The position numbers were made by a program, and so were the translations under genes. Positions 20,544 to 29,353 of a DNA stretch of 33,476 bases are shown piece after piece. The stretch is taken from contig CALIHL010000211.1 of assembly GCA_938022935.1 (NCBI GenBank), positions 1 through 33,476 of the forward strand, read 5' to 3'. Position 1 is the stretch's first letter; the number at the start of each line of letters is the position of its first letter. The notes under the pieces are model-generated. The model was not told the origin of the DNA. It made no database searches and saw only the letters and a list, made by a program, of their open reading frames with translations. The stretch is from an uncultured Saprospiraceae bacterium (lineage in GTDB: Bacteria > Bacteroidota > Bacteroidia > Chitinophagales > Saprospiraceae).

Positions 20544-21614
20544 ATGGCTCGGATAAAAGATGTAGCACTGAAAGCAGGGGTGTCAGTTGGGACAGTGGAT
20601 AGGGTGATTCATGACCGAGGGAAAGTAGCTAAGGATGTAGAGCTTAAGGTGAAGGAAGCGATCAGGTTGCTTAACTATCAGCCTAACTTGGCAGCAAGAA
20701 GTCTTGCTAAGAAGGCAAATCACAAGATTGCTATTGCCCTACCAGACCATAAGTCCGATGAGTTTTGGGCCGATCAAAATAAAGGAATACATAGAGCACT
20801 TCACAGTGTTAGAAACTTCGGATTCTCAGGTGATATCTTAAAGTTTAATGATCAAAAGAAAGGAGACTTGCTTAGTCTCAGAGTGTCAATCTTCAACGGG
20901 GATTATGAAGCACTTTTGATAGCGCCAACAATAAAAAGTGAGGCATTAGAGATGATGAATCTTTGCGAAGAAAAAGGTATGCCTTACGTGCAGATTAATT
21001 CTTTGATCGAAAGAGAGGAAGATCAATCGCTGGGTTATGTTGGTCAGGATTCGTTTAAGGCAGGATCATTAGGTGCCAAATTGTTGGATTTTGGAACTCC
21101 CAAAGACGCTAAGTTGGCACTGCTTCATATGGAGTATGATGTGGAAAATAGTACTCATTTGTTGGCTAAAGAAGCTGGATTTAAAAAGTACTGGACGGAC
21201 TTAAATGTGGAAAACAAGGCCGTTTATCTACAAATAGCTGATGTCGAACAAAGTGATAAACTAAAGAGCCAGATTATCCAATTGCTCGAAGATTTTCCAA
21301 AGTTGAATGGGTTATTTATTACAACAAGTAGAGTTCATCTGATAAGTGATGTATTAATGCAGCTTGGTAGAGAAGACATTGCTTTAGTGGGGTTTGATTT
21401 GGTCCAAGAGAACATTGAAGCACTTAAGAAATATCAGAAGCTTTTTCTAATTAATCAAAATCCATCTTTACAAGGATACTATGGTGTGATGAGAATATTT
21501 GATCACTTTTTAAAAAATAAAAGCGTCAAAGAATCCAAATATCTTCCACTGGGTATTGTGACACTTGAGAATGTCGATAACTATCTCTACATGAAAGATA
21601 GAGATAACATCTAA
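20544..21614 (+). CDS. LacI-family transcriptional regulator
   Basis: MARIKDVALKAGVSVGTVDRVIHDRGKVAKDVELKVKEAIRLLNYQPNLAARSLAKK HTH and hinge, followed by a periplasmic-binding-like domain. Confidence 0.93.
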   Translation: MARIKDVALKAGVSVGTVDRVIHDRGKVAKDVELKVKEAIRLLNYQPNLAARSLAKKANHKIAIALPDHKSDEFWADQNKGIHRALHSVRNFGFSGDILKFNDQKKGDLLSLRVSIFNGDYEALLIAPTIKSEALEMMNLCEEKGMPYVQINSLIEREEDQSLGYVGQDSFKAGSLGAKLLDFGTPKDAKLALLHMEYDVENSTHLLAKEAGFKKYWTDLNVENKAVYLQIADVEQSDKLKSQIIQLLEDFPKLNGLFITTSRVHLISDVLMQLGREDIALVGFDLVQENIEALKKYQKLFLINQNPSLQGYYGVMRIFDHFLKNKSVKESKYLPLGIVTLENVDNYLYMKDRDNI

Positions 21615-21643
21615 GTACGATTTTCATTATCAGAATTAGGAGG

Positions 21644-22804
21644 CTATGATCTACTTTTTATAATGCTAGCAAGCTCTTCTTTCTGATAGTCTTTTAAGTC
21701 ATGATATGAAAACAAAGTGAAACCTTTTGATCCACCATCATAAGAACTTTGGATAGCTTTAGTAAGAGCACCTTCTTCTTCCATATGTGGTAAAAAGAGT
21801 CCACTGTATATCGGCTTTTTGTGGTTGAGTCGGTCAAGTGCTTTAGTTGTTTCCTTTCCAATCCATGCTATGTCTTCATTATAAAAACCATGGTAGAGCA
21901 TAGGTAAGAAGGCGTCTAAATCAAACTTATGCCATTGTTGTCTTACGCTTTCCCAATTAGGAAAAACTGCGGCTGTTATGGTCTTGTTCTTAGCTTTAGC
22001 TGCCGGGACGAGATAATCATTGACCAGACCAACAACTGCGTCATATCTAAACTGATACCAGTCTTTATCATTTGCTGGATCTTCGATATCCATTGGGTCT
22101 ATGCCTGTCTGTTCTTTAAATGCACTTCTACAAGTCTCGCAGTAGCAGTAGTCATACTCTGGATATTCTTTGTCTTGTACTATGTCATACTTCGGTTGTA
22201 GCGCTTCTGCGAGAATGACATCAGGTAGTCGCACATAATCTAAGTGGACGCCATTTAACTCAGAGATGGAAGCAAGTGCCTCGACTCTCTTTTGTACAAA
22301 TTCTCTGACCTCAGTTTTACGTGGACATAGAAACTTGTAGTAGTTGACATAAGCGGGGGCAGTATCAGCACTTTGCCCTGCTCGATTAACCGCATACCAA
22401 TCTGGATGATCCGCTATAATTCTTGGATTGTTGCAAGGCATCGTCCACATCCATGCATGAAGTTCAAGTCCCGCTTGATGCGCCAATGGAATCATGCGCT
22501 CCAATAGAGGGAGTTCAGTCTCATAGTCTGGGATATTGAAGAGAGCTTTGTTGCTGGCAAAGATTTGCGGAAGCACAGCATCTATGCCTAAAGCCTTCAT
22601 ATCAGCAAATTCTGCTTTGAGTTCGTCATCAGTTGCTCTAGGAGATGGTCTGTGCCATATCCAATATTCTGGAAGCCCTTTATATTCTGATGCTATCTCT
22701 TGTGATACCTCTGCTAACTTAGGTTCATTGCATCCAACTTGAGCACCAATTGATAAGCTAACACCTGTGCCCGCTATATATTTTATAAAGTCTTTTCTTT
22801 TCAA
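21644..22804 (-). CDS. GHL10/DUF187-like putative glycoside hydrolase, lipoprotein or exported
   Basis: WIWHRPSPRATDDELKAEFADMKALGIDAVLPQIF; GLELHAWMWTMPCNNPRIIADHPDWYAVN; LNGVHLDYVRLPD; N-terminal MKRKDFIKYIAGTGVSLSIGAQVGC. Confidence 0.8.
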   Translation of the reverse strand: MKRKDFIKYIAGTGVSLSIGAQVGCNEPKLAEVSQEIASEYKGLPEYWIWHRPSPRATDDELKAEFADMKALGIDAVLPQIFASNKALFNIPDYETELPLLERMIPLAHQAGLELHAWMWTMPCNNPRIIADHPDWYAVNRAGQSADTAPAYVNYYKFLCPRKTEVREFVQKRVEALASISELNGVHLDYVRLPDVILAEALQPKYDIVQDKEYPEYDYCYCETCRSAFKEQTGIDPMDIEDPANDKDWYQFRYDAVVGLVNDYLVPAAKAKNKTITAAVFPNWESVRQQWHKFDLDAFLPMLYHGFYNEDIAWIGKETTKALDRLNHKKPIYSGLFLPHMEEEGALTKAIQSSYDGGSKGFTLFSYHDLKDYQKEELASIIKSRS

Positions 22805-22809
22805 TGTCT

Positions 22810-23925
22810 CTACTTTTTCGTTGATCTAATTTCTAGCTTTCCCTTATCATTAAGCGTAAGTATCTCTTCTTTTTTGCCTTGTACACTGATGTGAAACCCA
22901 TTTTCGCTAACATCTATGGATGGCTCAAATGAATAATCTGATATATCGACAGTTGGAAGTGAGACTTGGCTGGCCCTACATGTTATGTTGCTCTTATGAC
23001 ATTCTTTTAGTTGATAGTAGATTTGCCACAATCCCCATTTTACTTTTTCAATTTCTCTTTCTTTAAATTGAACACCAGCTTCTTTTTCAAATTGAACATA
23101 ACCCCATAACTCTGGTTTGTGCATATTGATATAACCAATAGGAGACCAAACCCAGTTGGCTTCAGGTAGTGGTCTGTTCTTCTTTTTGACTTTAGTATAT
23201 CTGTCGTCTTCGATGCTCATAGTCCAGTCAACTCTTGAGAAGTTGATCCGCCATTGGTCGCCAGTTTCTGGTATCCCGCCTCGAACCATGAGATCTTCAA
23301 ATGTCTGCCAAGGAATAGCAACTTCTACGCTCCAATACTTGTCTTGGTCATCGGGCTGGTTAATAGATCCCTCAATGTGGACGGCGGACTTGATACCTCT
23401 GATGTCATAATTCATCAGATAGTTTCTTCCATCATCTATATAGTATGGATAGAGCATAAGCAGATCCCAGATAGCATTGAAAGCGTTCATCTCAAATTCT
23501 AAATAGTTGTGTCCATCACCATCTGGATCTATGAAGATCTCAAAATCATCGTCATGGTACATGATAGCATCTCTTTCTGTCAAAGTCGCCCATATGTGTG
23601 GATCGTACAGGATGGCTCCAACATAGAAGTACTGGCTGTCCCAGGCCATTTTGGCTTTGGTCTGAAGCGAAGGAATTGATTTTAGTGAGCCTTCGATATC
23701 AACAAAATCTTCTGTCCATGATGCGGACGCCCATTCCTTTGATTCTAATTTTCCATCTATTATTATGGGCTCTTCTATAAATTGACATATGTATCTCTTG
23801 GGATGAAAAGGAATCGGGTGCTTGTATTCTAATTCAGATGAAGGCTTATCAAGAGATGATTGCGCCTCAACCTTAAGTATTGCGAACAAGCATAATACAA
23901 ACCAATACACCCACACCTTTCTCAT
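22810..23925 (-). CDS. CBM9-like carbohydrate-binding protein, secreted
   Basis: IDGKLESKEWASASWTEDFVDIEG..., AKMAWDSQYFYVGAILYDPHIWATLTERDAIMYHDDDFEIFIDPDGDGHNYLEFEMNAFNAIWDLL pattern; signal peptide. Confidence 0.85.
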   Translation of the reverse strand: MRKVWVYWFVLCLFAILKVEAQSSLDKPSSELEYKHPIPFHPKRYICQFIEEPIIIDGKLESKEWASASWTEDFVDIEGSLKSIPSLQTKAKMAWDSQYFYVGAILYDPHIWATLTERDAIMYHDDDFEIFIDPDGDGHNYLEFEMNAFNAIWDLLMLYPYYIDDGRNYLMNYDIRGIKSAVHIEGSINQPDDQDKYWSVEVAIPWQTFEDLMVRGGIPETGDQWRINFSRVDWTMSIEDDRYTKVKKKNRPLPEANWVWSPIGYINMHKPELWGYVQFEKEAGVQFKEREIEKVKWGLWQIYYQLKECHKSNITCRASQVSLPTVDISDYSFEPSIDVSENGFHISVQGKKEEILTLNDKGKLEIRSTKK

Positions 23926-23998
23926 GGTAGTAAGATACGTCCTATTAAGATGATCTACGATATCATAAATAGATAATTATTTCCAAGAGAGAGAGAAT

Positions 23999-24463
23999 CT
24001 ACTTAAAAGTGTACTTATTCTGTAGGAAGTAACTGTAGCCGACCGAGAGGACAATTGTAAGTATCCTCGATGGCGTTGGGTAAAAGTGAAGTAAATCGAC
24101 AAAAAACTTTATAGCCACGTAGCTGACTAAGATGCCACTAACAGATACCATAAAGTACCTGGAGAACTGAATAGGGGTTTTCAGTGTGGAGTCTGGAAAC
24201 GCGATATATTTGTTTAATCCAAAGCCTGATAAAAACGTGATTGGGTATACAAAGAATAGTGATGCAACATGTGAGCTAAGCGTTACAATCTTTAAGTCTA
24301 AGTCTTGCTTTTGAAAAACAAAATGAAAGAAGACGTAATAAAGAACTACGTCAAGTACAAGATTGCCTCCGCCGCATACGGCATATCTGTAAGTCTTTAA
24401 AGGCATGAAGGATTTAAAGATAAAGTAGAAGGTGTCTATGATTGTAATGAAAAGATCCTTCAC
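23999..24463 (-). CDS. GtrA-like membrane protein
   Basis: RYAVCGGGNLVLDVVLYYVFFHFV; C-terminal VGYSYFLQNKYTFK; four hydrophobic segments. Confidence 0.8.
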   Translation of the reverse strand: MKDLFITIIDTFYFIFKSFMPLKTYRYAVCGGGNLVLDVVLYYVFFHFVFQKQDLDLKIVTLSSHVASLFFVYPITFLSGFGLNKYIAFPDSTLKTPIQFSRYFMVSVSGILVSYVAIKFFVDLLHFYPTPSRILTIVLSVGYSYFLQNKYTFK

Positions 24464-25791
24464 CTTCTCCAGAAATTATAAAAGTCAATAATCCGCTCGT
24501 CAACCATGATATCTCTTGGTGTGAGCGGTTGCTTAAGTTGTACACCATGCAATGTCTTACATCTACTGAGCGCTACGTATGTTTGTCCAAACTCAAATGC
24601 ACCACCAGTCATATCGATAAACACTTTTTCAAATGTCTTTCCTTGACTTTTGTGTATCGTCATAGCCCAAGCCAACTTCAATGGATACTGCTCAAATGAC
24701 CCAATGACATCAGCTTCGACGGACTTTTTAGCATCGTCCCATTTGTACTTGATCATTTCCCAAGTAGACTTTTCTAATTCTATGCGATGTACATCTTCGG
24801 CTTCATCTACAATCTCTAAGACAAGATGGTCTATTCCGATTTCAACGATATGTCCTATCGACCCATTTACATATTTCCGTTGAGGGTCATTCTTGAGGGT
24901 CATCACTTGGGCGCCTTTTTTTAAGACTAAGTTAGATTCTGTAGGGTAGACCTTTTGGTCAAACATGCCTTTCACCAAAGCGTAAAAACTGATCCCTTCG
25001 GATTCCAATTCATTCAGTCTGTCTTTATTGATTTGGTTAGCTGTGTCATTTCTCGTTGTAAGCGTGATGCTACCATGTTGTACTTCTTCGCCTTCTTCAA
25101 GAACGCGATGGTTTAGATCTTCTAAGTCTTCCCAGTCGATGGCTTTAGATCTGATTTGATCCAATATGTTGATAAAGTGCCTTTCACTTTGTCTATAGAC
25201 TGTATTCAGCTCTATGATTTCCATCTCGTACATGATGGACTTGTAAGCTCTTGAAGAAAAGAAGTAGGGCGTCTTGTAGCGCTCGGCTAGGTACTTGCGT
25301 TCGAAGTCACTCGCTACAACCGGAGGCAATTGGAACAAATCTCCAAACACGATGACCCTCACGCCACCAAACGGTGCATTCACTTCACGATTGATCCTCA
25401 AGAAGAGATCTATGTTTTCAAACATGTCAGCACGTACCATAGATATTTCATCTATGATCAGTACTTCGAGGTTCTTATATAGCCTCCTGTTTTTGACTTT
25501 CTGTATATCATGAGGAGCCAGGAGCCGTGGCGCAAACTTGAAGAACGAATGTATCGTTTGCCCCGAGACATTAAGCGCTGCGACGCCAGTCGGAGCAACT
25601 ACTGCTATTCTCTTTCTGCTTGTAGATCTAAAGAGCTGGAGTAGAGTAGATTTACCTGTTCCTGCTCGCCCTGATATGAAGACGCTTTTACCCGAATGCT
25701 CTAGTGTATCCAGCGCATACTTCAGCTCGTGACTCAGCGTCAGCGGCTGCTTACTCAGAGAGTTGACATCTGTTTTCTGTGGTAGACTCAA
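24460..25791 (-). CDS. PIF1-like AAA/ATP-dependent helicase
   Basis: Walker A ISGRAGTGKSTLL; IDEISMVRADMFENID; VFGDLFQLPPV; LAWAMTIHKSQGKTFEKVFIDM; YVALSRCKTL. Confidence 0.92.
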   Translation of the reverse strand: MSLPQKTDVNSLSKQPLTLSHELKYALDTLEHSGKSVFISGRAGTGKSTLLQLFRSTSRKRIAVVAPTGVAALNVSGQTIHSFFKFAPRLLAPHDIQKVKNRRLYKNLEVLIIDEISMVRADMFENIDLFLRINREVNAPFGGVRVIVFGDLFQLPPVVASDFERKYLAERYKTPYFFSSRAYKSIMYEMEIIELNTVYRQSERHFINILDQIRSKAIDWEDLEDLNHRVLEEGEEVQHGSITLTTRNDTANQINKDRLNELESEGISFYALVKGMFDQKVYPTESNLVLKKGAQVMTLKNDPQRKYVNGSIGHIVEIGIDHLVLEIVDEAEDVHRIELEKSTWEMIKYKWDDAKKSVEADVIGSFEQYPLKLAWAMTIHKSQGKTFEKVFIDMTGGAFEFGQTYVALSRCKTLHGVQLKQPLTPRDIMVDERIIDFYNFWRR

Positions 25792-25873
25792 GGCTATAAA
25801 TGAAGGATGAAAATATAACTTTCTTATGACACTTTTTGATCATATGTTCTTGAACACCTAATATCTCATGCAT

Positions 25874-25908
25874 AAAAAAAGCGCAACGACTCAAGTCGTT
25901 GCGCTTTT
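25874..25908. terminator. Strong intrinsic terminator (symmetric; at the 3' end of the 25928..26131 minus-strand gene)
   Basis: aaaaaaa-GCGCAACGACT-ca-AGTCGTTGCGC-tttt, a perfect 11 bp stem flanked by A and T tracts. Confidence 0.85.
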
Positions 25909-25927
25909 ACTAAAAAGTGTTTTTTGT

Positions 25928-26131
25928 CTATTGAGCTGGTGATTCATTATCGTCAAACTTCTTGCCGTTCCACTTACCTAACCACTCACAATTCTTACCT
26001 AACTTTTTGTAAGTGTGAAACATGTTAACAGCGGCAGCCTTTTCGATTCTGTGGATGGTCACAGTCTGCGGCCCTGAAAGCACATTGAAGTAATACTTAC
26101 CAACACCCATTTCAAATTTTTTCCTTCTCAT
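25928..26131 (-). CDS. Small hypothetical protein
   Basis: 67 aa basic ORF followed immediately by a strong terminator. Confidence 0.6.
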   Translation of the reverse strand: MRRKKFEMGVGKYYFNVLSGPQTVTIHRIEKAAAVNMFHTYKKLGKNCEWLGKWNGKKFDDNESPAQ

Positions 26132-26187
26132 ATTGATCTTTATGATAAAAACTATTACCCAATTAGATTCTGAGACTTACATCTCTC

Positions 26188-26240
26188 CTCTAAAGAGCCA
26201 CAAAAGTAAGCTTTTTAGCCCTAAAAAGCAACCTTTAGAG
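26188..26240. repeat. Nested inverted repeats
   Basis: Outer CTCTAAAG (26188-26195) / CTTTAGAG (26233-26240); inner GCTTTTTAG-cc-CTAAAAAGC (26210-26229). Confidence 0.6.
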
Positions 26241-26338
26241 TGATCTTGGGCACTATATGGCCATAGATCTACCGTAATTCAAATGAGATATTCTTCCTCT
26301 TTAAGAGACTATAAATATCTTGTGGCTTCAATCCTGAC

Positions 26339-26731
26339 ATGGCCCATATAATCACAAGACCTAAGATCAATATTGATCCTTCCTTACTGGAAGAGCTAAG
26401 TGAGCTCACGTATCCTGAGAGTCAAGTGATCGTGCATTGCATCTATAACTCCCCAGTGGGCAACGATGGCATTCGTATATGGCCAACCACTTATCTCTTT
26501 GATCAGCACAGTGATCATGTCTCGACGCTTGCGCACGCAGAGAAGATCTCGATGTATCCAGTGTGGACTTGGACTACAAAGGGTAACAATACCTTCACCT
26601 TGATCTTCACCGGACTGCCTAAGAGTTGTACCGTATTTGACTTGATCGAAGATTGTAATGGCAGCTCAGGGTCATTTAGGATCACCTCTATCACACGGAC
26701 ACAAGATGATGTCTACTATGTGAGTCTGTGA
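26339..26731 (+). CDS. Hypothetical protein
   Basis: 130 aa ORF abutting/overlapping the TauE/SafE gene start. Confidence 0.6.
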   Translation: MAHIITRPKINIDPSLLEELSELTYPESQVIVHCIYNSPVGNDGIRIWPTTYLFDQHSDHVSTLAHAEKISMYPVWTWTTKGNNTFTLIFTGLPKSCTVFDLIEDCNGSSGSFRITSITRTQDDVYYVSL

Positions 26732-27465
26732 TGGACTTAACAACAGCCCAGTGGTTTATAGTTATTGCAGCTTCGTTTTTAGTGGGGGCTACTAAGGCTG
26801 GTTTGAAGGGTTTGGGCATTATAGTGGTTGCACTATTGGTATTGGTTTTTGAAGCCAAGGCGCAGACAGGGATATTGCTGCCGATCTTGATCATCGGCGA
26901 TATTCTGGCGGTTATCTATTATAAGCGACATGTCAAGTGGCACTACCTCGCTAAGTTTCTGCCTGCTATGATAATGGGTGTATTTATAGCTGGTTACTTG
27001 GGGGACCAGCTTCCAGATGAAGCGTTTAAGAAGTGGCTCGGTGGTGTTGTCTTAGTGAGCGTGATCATTATGTTGTGGTGGGACTATAAGGGCAAAGACA
27101 ATGTACCTAACAACTGGCTCTTTGCTGGTTCTTCTGGTGTTGCTGCTGGTTTCGCAACGATGATTGGTAACCTTGCTGGCGCTTTCGCAAATATGTTTTT
27201 CCTAGCCACAAGACTCCCCAAGAATGAGATCATTGGCACTTCCGCTTGGCTGTTTTTTATCATCAATTTGATCAAGCTGCCGATACACATATTTAGTTGG
27301 GAGACGATCAGTATGGAGACTTTTAAGATCGACCTCTTGATGATCCCTGCGATATTGGCTGGATTCTGGGTGGGACAGAAAATTGTCGCCTTGATCAATG
27401 AGCGATATTATCGATATTTTCTACTGATAGCGACTACGATAGGGGCTATTGTTATACTGATTTGA
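26728..27465 (+). CDS. TauE/SafE family sulfite exporter-like membrane protein
   Basis: AASFLVGATKAGLKGLGIIVVALL; GVAAGFATMIGNLAGAFANMFFLATRLPKNEIIGTSAWLFFIINLIKLPIH. Start is GTG 26728 or ATG 26731. Confidence 0.9.
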   Translation: MMDLTTAQWFIVIAASFLVGATKAGLKGLGIIVVALLVLVFEAKAQTGILLPILIIGDILAVIYYKRHVKWHYLAKFLPAMIMGVFIAGYLGDQLPDEAFKKWLGGVVLVSVIIMLWWDYKGKDNVPNNWLFAGSSGVAAGFATMIGNLAGAFANMFFLATRLPKNEIIGTSAWLFFIINLIKLPIHIFSWETISMETFKIDLLMIPAILAGFWVGQKIVALINERYYRYFLLIATTIGAIVILI

Positions 27466-27549
27466 CCGTTTAGGGATATCATCGCTGCCCAAATAATATT
27501 TTGAGTGGAAAATTAAAGAGACTCGATATCGCGATCCATAAAATATTTG

Positions 27550-27583
27550 AGAATAAAATCTATATTTGCAAAAATTTTATTCT
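27550..27583. promoter_or_regulatory. Inverted-repeat operator candidate flanking a Bacteroidota -7-like box
   Basis: AGAATAAAAT (27550-27559) - N14 - ATTTTATTCT (27574-27583); spacer holds TATATTTG (27561-27568), matching TAnnTTTG. Confidence 0.6.
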
Positions 27584-27604
27584 ACAAAACGTCAACTATT
27601 GGAA

Positions 27605-28072
27605 GTGAAGCTCGACAACATAGACCTGAAGATTATCAAGTTACTTCAGGAGAACAGTAAAATAACAAATCTCGATTTATCTAAGCGTATTGGCCTTTCA
27701 CCTGCACCGACACTCGAAAGAGTTAAAAAGTTGGAACATTCTGGTGTGATCCAATCATACCACGCAAAGGTGGATGCAGATAAACTCGGACTTAATATCA
27801 GCACTTTTGTGCTCGTCTCTTTAGCATGGCAGAAGGAGAATGCCCTCGATAACTTTATCGCTAAGATCAAGATGATAGATGAAGTGACAGAAGCATATAT
27901 CATCACTGGAGATGGGGATGCACTGTTACGTATCATCTGTCCTGATATATCTGCCTATGAGCAGCTATTGTTTAAGAAGTTGTCTCAGATAGAAGAGGTT
28001 GAAAAACTAAGAACCTTGATGACGCTATCTAAGGTCAAGAAGTCTAAAGTACTGCCGTACTCTTACGAGTAG
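27605..28072 (+). CDS. Lrp/AsnC-family transcriptional regulator
   Basis: KLDNIDLKIIKLLQENSKITNLDLSKRIGLSPAPTLERVKKLEHSGVIQSYHAKVD. GTG start at 27605 preferred over the ORF-track TTG (27566), which lies inside the -7-like box. Confidence 0.88.
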   Translation: MKLDNIDLKIIKLLQENSKITNLDLSKRIGLSPAPTLERVKKLEHSGVIQSYHAKVDADKLGLNISTFVLVSLAWQKENALDNFIAKIKMIDEVTEAYIITGDGDALLRIICPDISAYEQLLFKKLSQIEEVEKLRTLMTLSKVKKSKVLPYSYE

Positions 28073-28075
28073 ACC

Positions 28076-28873
28076 TTGAGAGTCAATAGTCTTTTTTGGT
28101 CCTTTTCAACAGCAGAGCGACCTGATCCATCATTCTTATGTGGTACGATTCACTTGGGGACTGAGGAGTGTGTCAAGCACTGGCCGCTGATCGAGCAGTA
28201 TATCGATAGGTATGATCGTATATATACTGAGTCATCGATTGGCCCAGACGCCTTGTCTTACCTTCAGTCATTTACATTATTGGAGCCTGATTGTGACATG
28301 TATGATTATGTCACCCCTCGTAGATGGGCTAAAATGAAATCCACTTTCGTGAAATATTGTAATGTAGACATCGACAAAATGAAAATGTTCCGGCCGCTTT
28401 TCATTTTGGCTGCTGTACAATCCAATCTGGTCGATGGCACTTCCAAAACACCGTTAGACCATATGATCTGGGAGCGAGCTGAAGAGTTGGGTAAGTCAAC
28501 ACATGGCATAGAGTCGCCTCAAGAGCAAGTAGAGATTATGCTACAGATGGATATGAGGCAACAGTATCTCAATCTCATCAGGATTTCTAAAACCATAACA
28601 AAGACTCGTTCGTTCATTAAGAAGCTCTTGAAGACATATGAAGCACAAGACATCAATCGATTGTATCAGATGAGTAAGGCCAGTTTGGGTGTCGACAGAA
28701 GTTTACTCATACAATCAAGAAATGATATAATGGCTAATCGAATCCTTAATCATCATAATGATGAGCCATCATTCTTTAGCTTTGGGGCAGGACACTTAGG
28801 CGGTGGTAGCGGAGTACTCAGAAAACTAAAACAGCAAGGTGCTACCATAAAGTCGATCGTTCATAAAGAATAA
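28076..28873 (+). CDS. TraB/GumN family protein
   Basis: FLCGTIHLGTEECVKHWPLIEQYIDRYDRIYTES; GIESPQEQVEIML; FFSFGAGHLGGGSGVLRKLKQQGATIKSI. TTG start. Confidence 0.82.
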   Translation: MRVNSLFWSFSTAERPDPSFLCGTIHLGTEECVKHWPLIEQYIDRYDRIYTESSIGPDALSYLQSFTLLEPDCDMYDYVTPRRWAKMKSTFVKYCNVDIDKMKMFRPLFILAAVQSNLVDGTSKTPLDHMIWERAEELGKSTHGIESPQEQVEIMLQMDMRQQYLNLIRISKTITKTRSFIKKLLKTYEAQDINRLYQMSKASLGVDRSLLIQSRNDIMANRILNHHNDEPSFFSFGAGHLGGGSGVLRKLKQQGATIKSIVHKE

Positions 28874-28879
28874 ACAACT

Positions 28880-29251
28880 ATGAAAAAAGTAGACATAAAA
28901 CTTCAAGTCGAACTCGACGATAATAACGTACCTAGCTCTATCGTATGGAGTAGTGATGATCCGCCATCCAATGGGCAAGAAGCAGATGCCAAAGCTTTCT
29001 TTCTTTCGATCTTCGATAAGAAGAACCTTGAGACACTCAAGATCGATCTTTGGAATACCGAGTTTGAAGTAGGGGAGATGAACCGTATGACGTACTACAC
29101 GCTCAAGGGTATGGCCGATACTTTCTATCGGGCGACCAACAACAATGAGATGGCCAATGACATCGCTCGCTTTGCGCAATACTTTGGTGAAGAACTGGGC
29201 ATTGTGAAAAAAGAGCAACCTCCTGCAAATCCTCCAGCAGAAACCAAGTAA
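28880..29251 (+). CDS. gldC: Gliding motility protein GldC-like
   Basis: MKKVDIKLQVELDDNNVPSSIVWSSDDPP...LETLKIDLWNTEFEVGEMNRMTYYTLKGMADTFYRATNNNEMANDIARFAQYFGEEL matches the GldC pattern. Confidence 0.82.
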   Translation: MKKVDIKLQVELDDNNVPSSIVWSSDDPPSNGQEADAKAFFLSIFDKKNLETLKIDLWNTEFEVGEMNRMTYYTLKGMADTFYRATNNNEMANDIARFAQYFGEELGIVKKEQPPANPPAETK

Positions 29252-29353
29252 ATTCTCTGGATTTTCAGTCTTCTAACAATAAGCATATCATTTATATATT
29301 ATAAATTTTTCATATGCGAATAATTTTATATATGTTTGACGGGCAGAGCAAAT

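Noticed and set aside
27084-27398. Minus-strand 104 aa ORF (and similar ORFs 27646..27936, 28826..29218)
   Set aside because: Shadows of TauE/SafE, Lrp and TraB/GldC coding sequence.
27522-27540. Short palindromes CGATATCG and TCGCGA
   Set aside because: Too short to distinguish from chance; the nearby 10+10 bp repeat is the stronger signal.
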